From: Cynocephalus volans
Lineage: Eukaryota; Chordata; Mammalia; Dermoptera; Cynocephalidae
Direction of reading: 5' to 3'
DNA length: 64,000 nucleotides
Assembly (NCBI RefSeq): GCF_027409185.1
Contig: NC_084467.1
Span: 80,980,501 to 81,044,500 of the forward strand
Shown here one piece after another: positions 12,177 through 24,049 of the stretch. The position numbers were made by a program, and so were the translations under genes. The number at the start of each line of letters is the position of its first letter. Positions within the stretch are counted from its first letter, which is position 1. Under the pieces are notes generated by a model. It did no database searches and had not been told where the DNA came from. It saw only the letters and a list, made by a program, of their open reading frames with translations.

Positions 12177-12574
12177 TGCAGTGGACTGAATGGTCTGCCA
12201 AAGTCACTGAAGCCTAATCCCCACTGTAACTGTTGAGGGTGGGAAATCCTATACTGGTAATTGAAATGTGAGGCTTTAAAGAGGTGATTAGATTGTGAGG
12301 ACACTGTCATAGTGAATTGTTTAATGGTGGTCATAGGCCTGGTTCTGAGGGCTTTAAAAGGAGAGCATGTGGGGAGCTCTCTCTCTCTCTCTGCTCCGCC
12401 ATTTTGCCATGTGAGACCCCTGTGTCACTGTCACCACCAATAAGGCTCTCACCAGATGTGTTCCCTGGATTTGGGACTTCCCAGCCTCTGGAACTATAAG
12501 CAATAAATATTGTTTCTTTGTAAATTACCCAGTTTCAGGTATTTTGTTATAAGCGACATAAATGGACTAATACA
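12177..12574 (+). repeat. 3' LTR of the MaLR provirus
   Basis: A 398-bp LTR with 'gtaattgaaatgtgaggc', 'ggttctgagggctttaaaag', a CT-rich tract, 'ccctggatttgggacttcc', the polyadenylation signal AATAAA (near 12502) and the terminal 'gactaataca'. Same LTR family as those at 22631-23057 and 33578-33963. Confidence 0.85.
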
Positions 12575-12879
12575 GTCCTTGAGCCAAGAATGCTTCCTTA
12601 CATTTTTAGTTGATTGAAAAAAAAAAAATTTGCAACATGAACATTATATGAAATTCATATCTTAGTGTATAAATAAAGTTTTAAAGAACACAGCAACATT
12701 AATTTGTTTACTTACTGTGAAAGATGCTTTCACCTGACAATGGCAGGGTTGAGTAGTTGCAACAGAGATTGTATGGCTCACAAAGCGTAAAACATTCTCT
12801 CTGTCCCTTTACAGAAAAAGTTTGCTGAGTTCTGCCTTAGAGCATTAGGGTTTAATATCTCAGAACCTGAAATAAGAAG

Positions 12880-13125
12880 GGCTGTATGGGTATAAAATGG
12901 TTAACTCTTTGTGGTCTTAATTTACATGTAATTAACCTTTTGAAGTTTTATAAAGTGAGCATTTAAAAGGTAGGTAGAATTTTGGTAGACAGATATCAGG
13001 ATGGTAATTTCAGATAGAGGAAACAGTATGGTATGGCATTGAGATATGAAAGTAAAGAGTATGTTTGGGGTCTAGTAAATAATGCAGTTTTGCTTTTGTA
13101 AGGTAAAGTATAAGGTATAATAGGC
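12880..13125. other. Unassigned sequence
   Basis: No clear feature; scattered weak similarity to L2 internal sequence on the minus strand. Confidence 0.3.
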
Positions 13126-13305
13126 AGGATTGGCTACATAATATGCAGGGCCCATTGTAAAATGAAAATACAGAGCATCTTGTTAAAAAATTAACAGTTT
13201 CTATATAGCAATAACAGAGCATTAAAACAAGGGCAGGGCCCTTGAAGCTCGGGGCACTGTGTGACTGCACAGATGACATGTCCATTTAGTTGGCCCTAGT
13301 AGTGG
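13125..13305. repeat. Unidentified dispersed repeat
   Basis: 'gcagggcccattgtaaaatg', 'aacagagcattaaaacaagg' and 'gtgtgactgcacagatgaca' followed by 'agttggccct' form a pattern I associate with an old mammalian interspersed repeat, but I cannot name the family with confidence. Confidence 0.35.
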
Positions 13306-13374
13306 GAAGTAATTCTGGAAAGGAAACTGAGGACCAGACTTTGGGAAAAGGAACCTGTATGCTAGGCTGAAGAG

Positions 13375-13575
13375 TTTGGATGTGATTTATTAAGGCCTAG
13401 GGGGCCATTTAAGTTTTCTAAACAGAATAGTGACCTACTCACAAAGCCAAGTTTTAGGAAGATTATGAGAGGAGTTTGTAGAATAGATTTGAAAGGAGGC
13501 AAGGAGACCAGTTAGGAGATAATTACAATAGTCCATGGAAGAGAAAATGAAGAGGGAGGAAAGAGGAATAGACCT
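13375..13575 (-). mobile_element. L2 LINE internal fragment
   Basis: 'gccatttaagttttctaaac', 'gaccagttaggagataatta' and 'caatagtccatggaagaga' match, in order, the same L2 segment seen at 2880-3060. Confidence 0.6.
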
Positions 13576-13625
13576 AGGTTTGAACTCATTCACTTTATGA
13601 CCTTTGGCACCATCCTTTCAGTCTG

Positions 13626-13895
13626 TGTATTAGTCCATTTCTGTTAACGAAATACACGGAACTAGGTAATTTGTAAGAAAATGAAATTTATTGCTTACAG
13701 TTTTGGAGACTAGGAAGTCCAAAGTCCAGGAAACACAGCTGGTGACGGCCTTGGTGGTGGCAACAGTGACCCAGGGGTGTCACATGGTAGAAAATGGCAG
13801 AGCAGAGAGGGTCTAATCTCTCATGTGCTCTTCTTTTAAAGCCGTCAGAACCACACACCTGACCACCATTATTAATCCGTTCACTCTGGTATTCA
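13626..13895 (-). mobile_element. MaLR LTR, truncated
   Basis: Starts 'tgtattagtccatttctgtt' and includes 'tcacatggtagaaaatggca' and 'cttttaaagccgtcagaacc', the reverse complement of the LTR family at 22631-23057. The LTR 5' end is missing at about 13895. Confidence 0.75.
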
Positions 13896-14378
13896 CACAT
13901 TTTCATTCTATTCCTAACTGACCTTTTATTTTGTGATAGTTATTTCTCCACTCTGAGCAGCCCTTAATTTTATAACCAGGTTTGTATAATTTCAACTTGT
14001 TTTCTCCTCTGTTGTCCTCCCAAACTCTGAATGTTGCAAGGAAGAGCCTGAGTTGTGGATGCCTCTGTTACCCAATTAAATCAAGTAACAAAATGTTTAT
14101 TAAATATCTACTGTGTGACTAGTATGGAAGGAGACCAAAAACTGGAATATCATCAGACAAGGCTTCATGGAAATCTAAACTACAAAATAACCATAAGATT
14201 TGAGCATTCCAGAAGGAGGGGTAGTAACAGACATGTAATTCTGTTATAAAACAAGGGCCACCCTTCCTTTTACTACTCTGAGCATCCAAGGGAAAAAAGC
14301 ATTTTCTTTTAAAACATTAGAGCTACATTAGAAATAAAAACCTTGTGTGCATTGTGCCTATTGTTTAATAGTAGTAAT

Positions 14379-14745
14379 TAATATTTATTGAGGCTTACTA
14401 TTTGCAAAGTATGTTTTAATAATAGCTACCACTTGGCTTACTATGTGCCCCACTGTTTTAAGTGCTTTATGTATATTAATATAATTGGTAGGTGGCAGAG
14501 CCAAGGATTCAAATCAGGCGTCCTGTCTCTAGAGGTCACACTCTTAACTAGTAAGTTGTATTGCTATTTTATGATCTGATTTAATCCTCACAAAAGTGCT
14601 GTAAAAGAAGGACTGTTATCTGCATTTTACAAATGAGACAGCTGAGGTTTAGACCCAAATGCACGTGGCTAGTAAGTGACAGAGCTGGAATCTAAATCTA
14701 ACACTTGAACTCCAGAGTCTGTGCTCTTAACCATTATTTTTTACT
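14379..14745 (-). mobile_element. MIR SINEs, two overlapping or duplicated copies
   Basis: Two successive MIR reverse-complement series: 'ctatgtgccccactgtttta' to 'gtggcagagccaaggattca' (14440-14520), then 'tttaatcctcacaaaagtg', 'ttacaaatgagacagctgag' and 'gtgacagagctggaatc' (14580-14690). Either a nested insertion or a partial duplication. Confidence 0.65.
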
Positions 14746-15553
14746 GCTCCAAAGCTGACTAAAGAGTCTTTTTAACAATAACCTGAAAATCTAAATATTC
14801 TCTATCCCATTTACTTTAGGTTTTGATCTAATGTTTGAGAATTCCCAATAACCGTAGCTCTCAAAACCATGCTGGGTAGAACTTCAAGCCAGATAAACAT
14901 TGCACTCTCCTGAGTTTGCCTCAATTCCCCACCCAGAAAAGCATATTTAGCAGCAGCTTCCCTTTCTCCTTTAAGAACTCACTTGGTGCTGCTTTCCCCT
15001 TCCCTCCGTGCACACAGAAACTTGTCAATATGTCCTAACCTTGGCAATTTCTGTGCTTTAAGAAAATGAAAAATAGCTACTTCTTACAAAAATGTAGGAG
15101 ATCCCCATTTTGATAATCAGAACTCTTCTGTTTCACAGTTTTAAAAGATCTTACCACTGAAAGAAAATGCTGGAAGAGCAAAGGTGGCATTTTTATAGCT
15201 TTATCAGCAGTGCAGGTTATTTTATATAAAAGTTGGAGTTGTTTTTCCTTTTGAAAAATAATTGGGATATGGTTACTTCTGGGACCTTTTTCACTGAATA
15301 TCAAAGTGTTTCAGAAAGATTATTTTTCACTTTGCATAACAAAGGATTAGTTTTGCTTTCTTTGCTTGACTTCAGCTGCCTGGCATTAATTTTGGTTTCC
15401 ATAGCAGCAAAAGTAAGGAACTGGTAATGGAGTAGCCAGAATTGCTGCAAATTTTAGAACCCCACCATAGGAAATATTTTAGGTAGCCCCAGTATTGGAC
15501 ACCTGCACTTCTTTTCTGACACAACAGAATTTGCTAATTTAAAAATGACACAT
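14746..15553. other. Intron sequence, nothing recognised
   Basis: No repeat landmark or exon-like sequence was recognised between the MIR copies and the SINE at 15554. Confidence 0.35.
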
Positions 15554-15634
15554 GTTGGTTAGAGCACAGTGTTAATAACACCAAGGTCAAGCGTTCAGAT
15601 CCCCTTACTGGCCAGCTGCCCTTTCCAAAAAAAG
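15554..15634 (+). mobile_element. tRNA-Ile-type SINE monomer, 5'-truncated
   Basis: 'gttggttagagcacagtg', 'aataacaccaaggtcaagcg' and 'ttcagatcccc' follow tRNA-Ile from the A-box region to the B box, then 'ggccagctgcc' and a short A-rich tail. 'gacacat' flanks it at 15547-15553 and 15635-15641 as a short target duplication. Confidence 0.75.
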
Positions 15635-17156
15635 GACACATCATTATTAAACATTTTTCGAGCTGTTTTAAAACCTTTAAGAGATTCAGGCTTATGTGTA
15701 AGGAGAAGGGGCTATATGAAGGTATAATTGACATGTGATAAACGGCAGTGTATGATGCGATGTTTTGACACATGTACACATCTATGAAATCATCACCATG
15801 ATCAATATAATGAACATTAACCATTATCCCCAAAAGTTTCTTCCTGCCTTTTTGTAATCCCACCCTTCTGTTCCCATTATCCATTATTCTGTTTTTTTGT
15901 CACTGTAGATTATTTTGCATTTTCTAGAGTTTTGTATAAAAGGAAATGTACAGTATGTATTTTTTGGGGGGAGAGGGTCTGGCTTCTTTCATTCAGCATA
16001 ATAATTTTTGAGATTGACCCAGTTCGTTGTGTAGATAATAGTTCACTCCTTTTTATTGCTGAATAGTATGCCATTGTATGGATATATCACAATATCCATT
16101 CATCTGTTGAGGGACATCTGGGTTGTTTCTAGTTTTGGGATATTATAAATAAATCATTCATATATAAGTCTTTGTGTCAACATATGCTTTCTTTTTTTTT
16201 TTTTTTACAAAATACCTAGGAGTGAAATGGCTTGATTATATGGTAGGTGTATGATTAACTTTTTAAGAAATTGTCAAACTGTTTTCCAAGGTTGTTGTAC
16301 CATATACTTTCCAACTAGGAATGTATGAGAGTTCTAGTTCCTCATATTCTCACCAACACTTGATATGGCTAGTCTTTCTAATTTTAGCCATTGTAATAGG
16401 TATGTAGTGGTATCTCATATATTTAATTTGCATTTCCTTAATGATTAATAATGTTGAATATCTTTTCATGTCCTTATCTGCCATTCATACATCTTCTTTG
16501 CTGAAGTACCTGTTCAAATCTTTTGCCCATTTTCTAAATTGGTTTGTTTTCATGTTATCGAGTCTTGAAAGTCTTTAAAAATGTATTCTAGATACAAGTC
16601 ATTTACCAAGTATATGCTTTGCAAATATTTTCTTCCATTCTGTGGCTTGTCTTTTTATTCTCTTTAAGAGTATCTTTTTGAAAGGGAGAAGTTTTTTTGA
16701 TGAAGCCCAATTTATAAATTTTTTTCTTTTATGGTATTATGTTAAAAATTATTTGCCTAACCAAAGGTCACAATATTTTTGTCTTATTTTCTCTAGAAGA
16801 CTTATAGTTTTATGTTTTACATGTAGGTCTATGATTCATTCTGAGTTAAAATTTGTAAATGATATGCGGTATGGATTCAAGTTTTTTTTAAAAAAAAATG
16901 TAATATCTAATTGTCCCAATACCCTTTGTTGAAAAGACTATCCTTCATTCAGTTGCCTTGGCACCTTTATCAAAAAAAAAAGGGGGCAAAAACCCCCAGT
17001 TAACCATAAATGTAAGGATTTATTTCTGGCCTCTTTATTCTGTTCCATTGATTTATATGTCTCTCCTTATGCCAGTAGCACAGTCTTGTTTGCTGTGGCT
17101 TTGTAGTAAGTTTTGAAATTGGCTAGTGTAAGTCCTTCAACTTTGTTCTTCTTTTC

Positions 17157-17303
17157 TTTTCTTTTCTTTTTTTTTGTCCTTTTCTGTGACCGCGCTCAGC
17201 CAGTGAGCGAACCGGCCATCCCTACATAGGATCCAAACCCGCGGCGGGAGCGCTGCTGTGCTCCCAGCGCCGCACTCTCCCGAGTGAGCCATGGGGTCGG
17301 CCC
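17157..17303 (-). mobile_element. Composite tRNA-Ile-type SINE
   Basis: In reverse complement it starts 'gggccgaccccatggctcac', has the central 'ggatcctatgtagggatgg' element and ends in an A-rich tail. A 14-bp exact target duplication, ttgttcttcttttc, flanks it (17143-17156 and 17304-17317). It inserted into the old L1. Confidence 0.88.
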
Positions 17304-17743
17304 TTGTTCTTCTTTTCCAAAATTGTTTTGACTATTCTAGATCCTTTGAATATCTGTGTAAATTTTAGGGTCAGTTTGCTAAGTTCTACAAAAAAAAAAA
17401 AAGGAAATCTAGGTTTTTTTATTAACTCTATAGATCAATATGGGAAGAATTGCCTTTATTAATATTGAGTCTTCCAATCCATGAACATGTAATATCTCTC
17501 TATTTATTTACATCTTTAATTTCTTTCAGCAGTAATTAGTTGTTTTAAAGATATGTTTTGCACTTCTTTTGTTAAATTTATTTTTGATAATTTTATTCTT
17601 TTTGATACTATTGAGAATGCAATTGTTTTTTTAATTTCACTTTAGATCGTACATTGCTATACATAAGAAATATAGTTGTACAGTTGTTTTGTATATTGAT
17701 CTTATATCCTGTGACCTTGTTAAACTTGCTTGTTCATTCTAGT

Positions 17744-17745
<2 letters not shown>

Positions 17746-17776
<31 letters not shown>
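17746..17776. repeat. (GT)n microsatellite
   Basis: About 15 GT units inside the L1M remnant. Confidence 0.9.
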
Positions 17777-17778
<2 letters not shown>

Positions 17779-18615
17779 TCCTTAGGATTTTCTACTACAG
17801 GATCATGCTATCTTTAAAGACAATTTTACTTCTTCCTTTCCACACTGTATTCTAGATATAAAGTGGCCAGAGAAGATATCTTTGCTTTATTTCTGATCCT
17901 AGGGGAAAAGCATTCAGTCTTTCAATATTAAGTATTGAAAGTATTGATGTTGACTATAGGTCTGCTATTTAAAATTTTTAAAAATTGAGATACAACACAC
18001 AACTTAAAATTCACTATTTTAAAGTGACTTCTAGTATATTCACTATGTCGTACGACCATCACCACTATTAGGGCTGCCATTTTGCTATTTGGTTTCTAGA
18101 TGTCTCGTGTCTTTTTTGGTCTGTTCCTTCCTTGTCTGTTATATGAATATTTTTTAATATACGATTTGAATTTTTCTGTTGCTTTTTGAACTTTTTTGAA
18201 GTTATTTTCTTAGTGCTTTCTCTAGATACTACAACATGCATCTTACTTTACTACTTCATATCAATACTAATTTAATTCTAGAAAAATATAGCAACTTTGC
18301 TCCATTATAGCTCCATTTCTTCCACATCGATGTCATATACACATGCACCCATGCACACATACGCACATGTATAATAGACCCAACAATAGTTATAATTACT
18401 GCTTAATATATTCTTATGTCTTTTAGAGAAGTTAAAAGGAGAGCCAAGAAAAAAATATATTTATTCAGTCTTTTATATTTACCTGCCTATTTACCATTTA
18501 TGGTGTGCCTCATTTCTTTGTGCGGAAATGAGTCATCAGCTAGTGGCAGCTTTCTTTTGATTATTGGTTGTATGGTATAGCTTTCCCCATCCTTCTACTT
18601 TCACCCTATTTATAT

Positions 18616-18783
18616 ATTTTATTATTTTTTTAATTTTATTTTATTTTGTCAATATACAATGTGGTTGATTATTGTGGCCCATTCCTGAACCCTCCCTCCC
18701 AGCAATGTCCTTTCTGTTCGCTTGTCGTATCAACTTCAAGGAATTGTAATTCTTGTGTCTTCTTCCCTCCGCCCCCTTCGTTG
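18616..18783 (-). mobile_element. 5'-truncated L1 3' end, same family as the L1 at 52.5-59.8 kb
   Basis: The reverse complement reads 'gaagaagacacaagaatta', 'cttgaagttgatacgacaag' and 'attgacaaaataaaataaaa', which aligns with the 3' UTR of the full-length element at 59574-59735 with moderate divergence. The direct repeat accctatttatat flanks it (18603-18615 and 18784-18796). Confidence 0.75.
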
Positions 18784-18934
18784 ACCCTATTTATATTTTA
18801 GTAGTTTAAACATTTTTATTGTAAGCAGCATATAGTTTTTTCCCCCCACACTGGGCCAATCTTTTATTTTAGTTGTAGAATTTAGTCTTATGTTTAGTTA
18901 CTGATGTATTTGGGTTTAACATACCGTCTCACTA

Positions 18935-19319
18935 CAGTCGTCCCCCCTTATTGCAGTTTTGCTTTTCATGGTTTTAGTTAAATGTGATCAACTGCAGTTC
19001 AAATTTTATCATCTCACGTCGTCACAAGAAGGAGGGTGAATACAGTACAATAAGATACTTTGAGACTTTGAGGGAGAGAGAAAGAGACAGAGACCACATT
19101 CACATAACTTTTATGACAGTATATTGTGATAATTGTTCTATTTTATTATTAGTTATTGTTGTTAATCTCTTACTGTGCCTAATTTATAAATTAAACTTTA
19201 TCATAGGTATGTATATATAGGAAAAAATATAGTATATATAAGGTTCTATACCATCTGTAGTTTCAGCCATCCATTGGGGGTCTTGGAACATATCTTCCGT
19301 AGATAAGGAAGGACTACTG
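18935..19319 (+). mobile_element. Tigger-type (pogo superfamily) non-autonomous DNA transposon
   Basis: Starts 'cagtcgtcccccctt' and ends 'aaggaaggactactg', near-perfect inverted termini, flanked by TA on both sides (18933-18934 and 19320-19321). Internal landmarks 'gttttagttaaatgtgatca', 'aacttttatgacagtatatt' and 'gggggtcttggaacatatc' match Tigger-type MITEs. It carries no transposase. Confidence 0.85.
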
Positions 19320-20260
19320 TATTTGTTTTCTATTTGTCTCTCATGTTATATGTTCCTTTATCTCTCATTTGTCTGCTTTTGGATTTCTGAAGTTGTTTTA
19401 TTTGTTTTAAATCTATTTTTCCCTATTAGCTTGTTAGTCTTTTACCATAATTAGGTGGTTAACTCAGAAATTTCAACATGCATTATTGACTTATTGATAT
19501 ATAATATAAATGAGTACTTTTACCAGTCCATGGGCAACTCAAGGATCTTAAAGCACCTTAGGTACATTTACTATCCCTCTGGCTTTTTTGCTATTGTTGT
19601 CATATGTTTTAATTCAACATATGTTTTAAACTTCACTATATGTTATCATTTTTATTTATAGTCATTACTGATTAGAGTTATCCACATATTTACATTTCCC
19701 CTTTCTGTTACTCTTCATTTATTCTGGCATCTTTGTGCTTCCATGAGATATCATTTGTTTTGTGCCTAAGGAACTTCCCTTAGTATCTCCTTTAAGTGTG
19801 GGTCTACTGGTGACAAAGTCCCTGGTTTTATTTTTGTCTTAAAATTTTTCTTTATTTCTCCTTCATTTTCAAAACATAATTATCCCAGATATGAAATTCT
19901 ATGTTGGCAATTACTTTCTTTCAGCTCTTGAAAGTTATTATTCAGTTGTCTCCTAGGTTCTATTGTTCCTATTGAAAAGTGAGCTTTCAGTCTTATTATT
20001 TCCCTTTAAAAGTAATATGCCTTCTTTCACTGGCTCCTTTTAAGATTTTATTTTTTAGTTTCCAGTTTTACTTTGCTAATTTGTTACTTCATTTAATCTG
20101 TTCGGAATTTATTATGGTTCTTGAACCTATGACTTGATGTGTTTGGTAAATTTTGGAAAATTCTTAGCCACTCTATTTTCATCCTGCCCATTCTCTTCTC
20201 TCCTTGTCAGACTTCACTTATTTCTGTGTTTGACCATTTCACAAGTCTAATGATGCCTTG

Positions 20261-20666
20261 TGTTTCAGTCCATTCTATGTTGCTATAACAGAATACCTGA
20301 AACTGGGCAATTTGTAAAGAACAGAGGTTTATTTGGCTTACAATTCTGGGACAGCTGCATCTGGCACAGGCCTCAGGCTGTTTCTACTCATGATGGAAAG
20401 TGGCAGGTAGCCAGTGGGTACAAGCAGATCACATGGCCGGAGGAAGCAAAAGAGAGAGAGGGTAGGTGCCACGGTGTTTTATACAAACAGCTCTGTGGGA
20501 ACTAACCAAGCGAGAACTCACTCACTACCCCTCCTCCCCCAAGGAGAGCATTAATCCATTCATGAGGGATCTGCCCCCATGACTCAAACAGCTTCCAGCA
20601 CTGCCACATTGGGGATCAGATTTCCACATGGGTTATGGCAGGGACAGCACATCCAAACTCTTATCA
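20261..20666 (-). mobile_element. MaLR solo LTR with exact target duplication
   Basis: A 406-bp LTR in reverse orientation, from 'tgtttcagtccattctatg' to 'ccaaactcttatca', flanked by an exact 5-bp duplication CCTTG (20256-20260 and 20667-20671). Contains 'ctgggcaatttgtaaagaac', 'gatcacatggccggagga' and 'attaatccattcatgaggg'. A solo LTR left by recombination. Confidence 0.9.
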
Positions 20667-21540
20667 CCTTGTATGTCTAGTATGGTTTTGTTTTGTTTTG
20701 TTTCTGTATCCTGAATCCTTTTGTTTAAAATGCTTCAGTCTGGATATTTTCCTCTCACCTGTTTGTACTGTGTTTAATCTGCTGTTTAACCCATCCATTG
20801 AGTTGTTTCCCATTTTGGTATTTTTTATTTATAGAATCTCCATTGTGTTTACTTTTATTGTCTAAAAGTCTCTTCCATAATTCTCCAAATTGTCATAAAA
20901 TATCTTGAGCATATTAATCAGTTATTTTATAGTCTGGTTAGGATAATGCCAATATTTTAAGCTTTTTTTGATTTCTTTACAGTCAGCTTTCTTCCTTGGT
21001 TTTTAGTCTGTTCTCATCTTTTTTGTATGCTTGGGTATTTTTTTATTGTGTGCTGGGTGTTGTGATTGATTACAGTGTTAATTTGTAATTGGAGGCTCTC
21101 AATGATATTTTCTCCATAAGGGATTACTTTTCCTTCTGTCAGGCATTTTTGCTGAATACAGTGATCAGTTCTAACTGTCCAACTCCTGATTGAAAACTAA
21201 TCACCTCCCCATCATCCATCTACAACTACTTGAGACTGTTGAAAGCTTTGCTTAGCTTCTCAGGCTGTCAGCTACAACTTTCAGAGAATGCCTCCAGAGA
21301 AAAATGGCACCACATGTTGGGTTTCTCTCTCTCTGCTTTCCTTCTCTCTGGATGTTGGTCTAGCAAATTCTTGCTGCCTTCCAACAGATGTTTTGCATAT
21401 TTTCTCAGTTTTTTTAGTGTTCTCTGCAGGAATTTTGTTTCAAAATAAGCTAAATCCACCATTGCTAGAATGGAAGTCTCTCTGTTTAGTTTGTTTTCTC
21501 ATACTTGGGTTTCAGATGTAAATAGTTAGGTTCTTTCTTA

Positions 21541-22587
21541 AAAACCACTGGGGCTTAAGTCCTATATTAGATTATTTATCTATAGTAAGGTGCTATATGC
21601 TTTCCAAACACAAGATGTGATGTTGGAGCTATCTGTAGGGCTGACACAAATGAAAATGCAGTTGGGCCAACTGTATTACAGACATTGATCTTAATAGAAC
21701 AAAGTTCATTTTCTAGAGTAAAAGATAATAATGAAAATTAGAGTCTTGATAGAGAAAACATTGCTTTTAATTTTGTTGTTGTAGACTATTACTCATTTAT
21801 TTTTAGACCTTAAAGTGATGTTGGAGATTATTAATCTAATGCCGTCATTCTAAAAAGTAGGGAAATTTTAACAATCGAAACTAGGTAAATTGCCTGGGGA
21901 GCATTGCTGGTTCCTGAAATCTAGGAGTGTGAGTTCTAATCTGGGGAGTTTCATAAATACATTTAATTTTATATTCCTCGGTGGAATCAGTTTACTTAAC
22001 AATCTCTCTCAAAGTACAGTATTATAAGTATCTATTGAGTGCCTGCCATGTGCTATTCATTCTACTGGTCCTTGAGAGTCAATTATGAAGACACAGCCCC
22101 TACCCTCAAGGAACTTACAGTGGAAGAATAAGACAGATGGATTAATAGGTAATCCCAAAACCATATGGGAATCTTGATACAAAGAATTTTTGTAAAAGGA
22201 GTGAGATGTGTGAAGTGCCTAGGACAATACTTGGCAGTAGAAGATGCCCTCTCCCAGTAATAAATGTTAGAAGTTAAATGTATGAGATATTGCCTACAAC
22301 TGAGATTGTTTCCTTGGGTTTCTAGAAGTTTATTGTTAATATTATCGGTGTATCCTATCACTGATGTTATAGGAACATAATTCATTCACCAACTACTTAC
22401 GAAACAACACTGTACGAAGTGTTAAGGGATTATAATAAGGAAGTAAATTTATATATCAAATAATTAGAGGGCCATTTTTTAATGCTATTAATTAGGGAAA
22501 GATAATTATGGAATAAAATTGGTCAGGGAAGGTTTTGTAGATTGAGATATAAAATTTGGATTTGCAGAAATAAGAGAGGATTTTTTT
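21541..22587. other. Intron 1 sequence with weak MIR/L2-like traces
   Basis: Around 22020-22120, 'attgagtgcctgccatgtgc' and 'ccctaccctcaaggaactta' suggest an L2 3' end on the minus strand; 'aagtgcctaggacaatactt' near 22215 is MIR-like. The rest is unassigned. Confidence 0.45.
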
Positions 22588-23175
22588 TTCTTTATTTACT
22601 TTTATTTACTTTTTTGTTTTTAATCATACATGTTGTGGATTGGATTCCCCCAAAAGCTCATCAAAGCTTAATCCCACTGACAGTGTTTAGAGGGTTAAGG
22701 GTTATTATGGTAACTGAAAGGTGGGGACCTTAGGGGGTGATTGGATTGTGAGGACCATGCCTAATGAATAGAGTGATCCGTTCACTCAGTAATAGGTTGA
22801 TGGTTTAATGGTGGTCATGGAAGTGGTTCTGAGGGCTTAAAAAGAAGAGCAAGTGAAGAGGTTAGCTCTCAGTTCCTCCATCTGCCATGTGTGACTCTGT
22901 GTCACTGTGTAGAGTCATTACCAACAACACCCTCATCAGATATGTTCCCTGGACTTTGGACTTCCCAGCCTCCAAAACAGTAAGCAATATTTATTGTTTC
23001 TTTATAAATTACCCAGTTTCAAGGATTTGTTATAAGCAACAGAAACGGACTAAGACAATACATATTTGTGGAGTGCAGTGTGTTGTTTCAATACATGCAT
23101 ATATTATACAATGATTCACTTAGGTTAGATAGGATGTCCATCACCTCAACATTTATCTTTTCTTTGCAGTGATTA
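22588..23175 (-). mobile_element. L1 3' end, split by an LTR
   Basis: 'catatttgtggagtgcagtg', 'tgtttcaatacatgcatata' and 'acctcaacatttatctttt' are the reverse strand of an L1MA/L1PB-like 3' UTR, shared with 36252-36697 and 39175 onward. The T-rich tail is at 22588-22625, and an LTR inserted between tail and UTR. Confidence 0.75.
22631..23057 (+). mobile_element. MaLR solo LTR with exact target duplication
   Basis: A 427-bp LTR starting 'tgttgtggattgg' and ending 'ggactaagaca', flanked by an exact ATACA duplication (22626-22630 and 23058-23062). Same family as 12177-12574. It sits inside an L1 3' UTR, giving a relative age. Confidence 0.9.
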
Positions 23176-24040
23176 TGTTCAAGATAAGAGAGGATGTTTT
23201 AATGAGAAACCTAAGTGAGTTTTGGTAGATCTTAGAACAGGAATAGTATCTGTAAGTGATGACAGTGGATATAGAGAAGGAATTAATTGAAAAAAAAATA
23301 ACACAGTCCTCTAGTTCCAAAAGGCAGATTGACCTCATTTGTTTACATTCTCTCCTTTTGCAAACATTTGTTTGTGAACTGATAGAGAATTAAAAAACAA
23401 ACAAACAAAAAATAACCCACAAAAACAAAGATATTGAGAGGAGTAAAACAGCAAATGAGAGATTTAAATGAGGAAGCTGGAAAACAGAGAGGAGTGGTAA
23501 TTGATTTGGTTGTAAAAGAAAGTTACCTAAGTGCCTACAGAAGGAGAAATGAAAACTTCATGAAACTCCTGAGGGGCTTAGTACTGTAATTAGAATCAAC
23601 AGGGGCACGAGTGGAGTGATGAAGGATTACATACAAATCCATTAGACCCCCTCCCCAGGTTTCCTCTTCCACCCTGAACATCCAGAAAACCCACCCTACA
23701 ATTCTGTGGAGGAAGTTGGAGGTTAATTTTCTGGAGAAGTTGAACTGGAAAGATGGATTTGGCAATACCAGGCACAGCAGAGATTCCAAATGAAGAATAT
23801 AGGTGAAAACAGGGGAATTAAATGAAATATACACATTAAACTCTTGCATCCTCAGAGTCCCTGGTCTCACCTCTCCAAGAAAGTTTATAATCCCTTAGAC
23901 AAGAGATTGTAAGATTCTTCACCAGGGAAAATAGCCCCACGGAAAGGGAGATTACCTCTGTGAAAATGGCCACTTTGCTCCACCAGTTGATATGGCATAG
24001 CCAACAAATAAAACTCTAGTCAGCTTTTTAATGGCTCAGT
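23176..24040. other. Intron 1 sequence, nothing recognised
   Basis: No repeat landmark or exon-like block found; a short CAAA-type simple repeat lies near 23396. Confidence 0.35.
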
Positions 24041-24049
24041 TTTAGGACC

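Larger units (their letters stand above)
10443..12574 (+). mobile_element. MaLR provirus with internal region
   Basis: A plus-strand element runs from an LTR start (tgcagtggattgaatg) to an LTR end (actaataca), flanked by an exact 5-bp duplication GTCCT (10438-10442 and 12575-12579), the length expected for ERVL-type integration. The 5' LTR (10443-10571) is only 129 bp, having lost its middle; the 3' LTR (12177-12574) is 398 bp. Just after the 5' LTR, 'ttggtaccagagaagtgag' resembles a primer-binding site complementary to tRNA-Leu, as in ERVL relatives. The internal 1.6 kb lacks pol. This is an old, defective endogenous element. Confidence 0.85.
15705..17934 (-). mobile_element. L1M-type LINE, 3' half, with later insertions
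   Basis: Classic reverse-strand L1 landmarks: 'catgatcaatataatgaaca', 'ggcttctttcattcagcata', 'gctgaatagtatgccattgt', 'ggacatctgggttgtttcta', and on to 'atcctgtgaccttgttaaac' and 'gatcatgctatctttaaaga' in the RT region. Reading frames are destroyed. A SINE (17157-17303) and a GT microsatellite lie inside it. Confidence 0.8.
17935..21540 (-). mobile_element. Old L1/HAL1-type sequence, interrupted
   Basis: 'attgagatacaacacacaac' and 'cgaccatcaccactatta' (about 17980-18075) are the reverse strand of an L1M 3' end. 'ttctagatactacaacatgc' (near 18220), 'ggagatgaaattct'-like sequence near 19890 and 'ctattgaaaagtgagctttc' (near 19970) resemble L1/HAL1 ORF1-region sequence in reverse. Weak L1-like similarity continues to about 21540. 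Three later insertions interrupt it: 18616-18783, 18935-19319 and 20261-20666. Subfamily assignments are approximate. Confidence 0.5.

Noticed and set aside
15534-15884. 116-codon minus-strand frame
   Set aside because: It spans a SINE and an old L1 3' UTR; no coherent protein.
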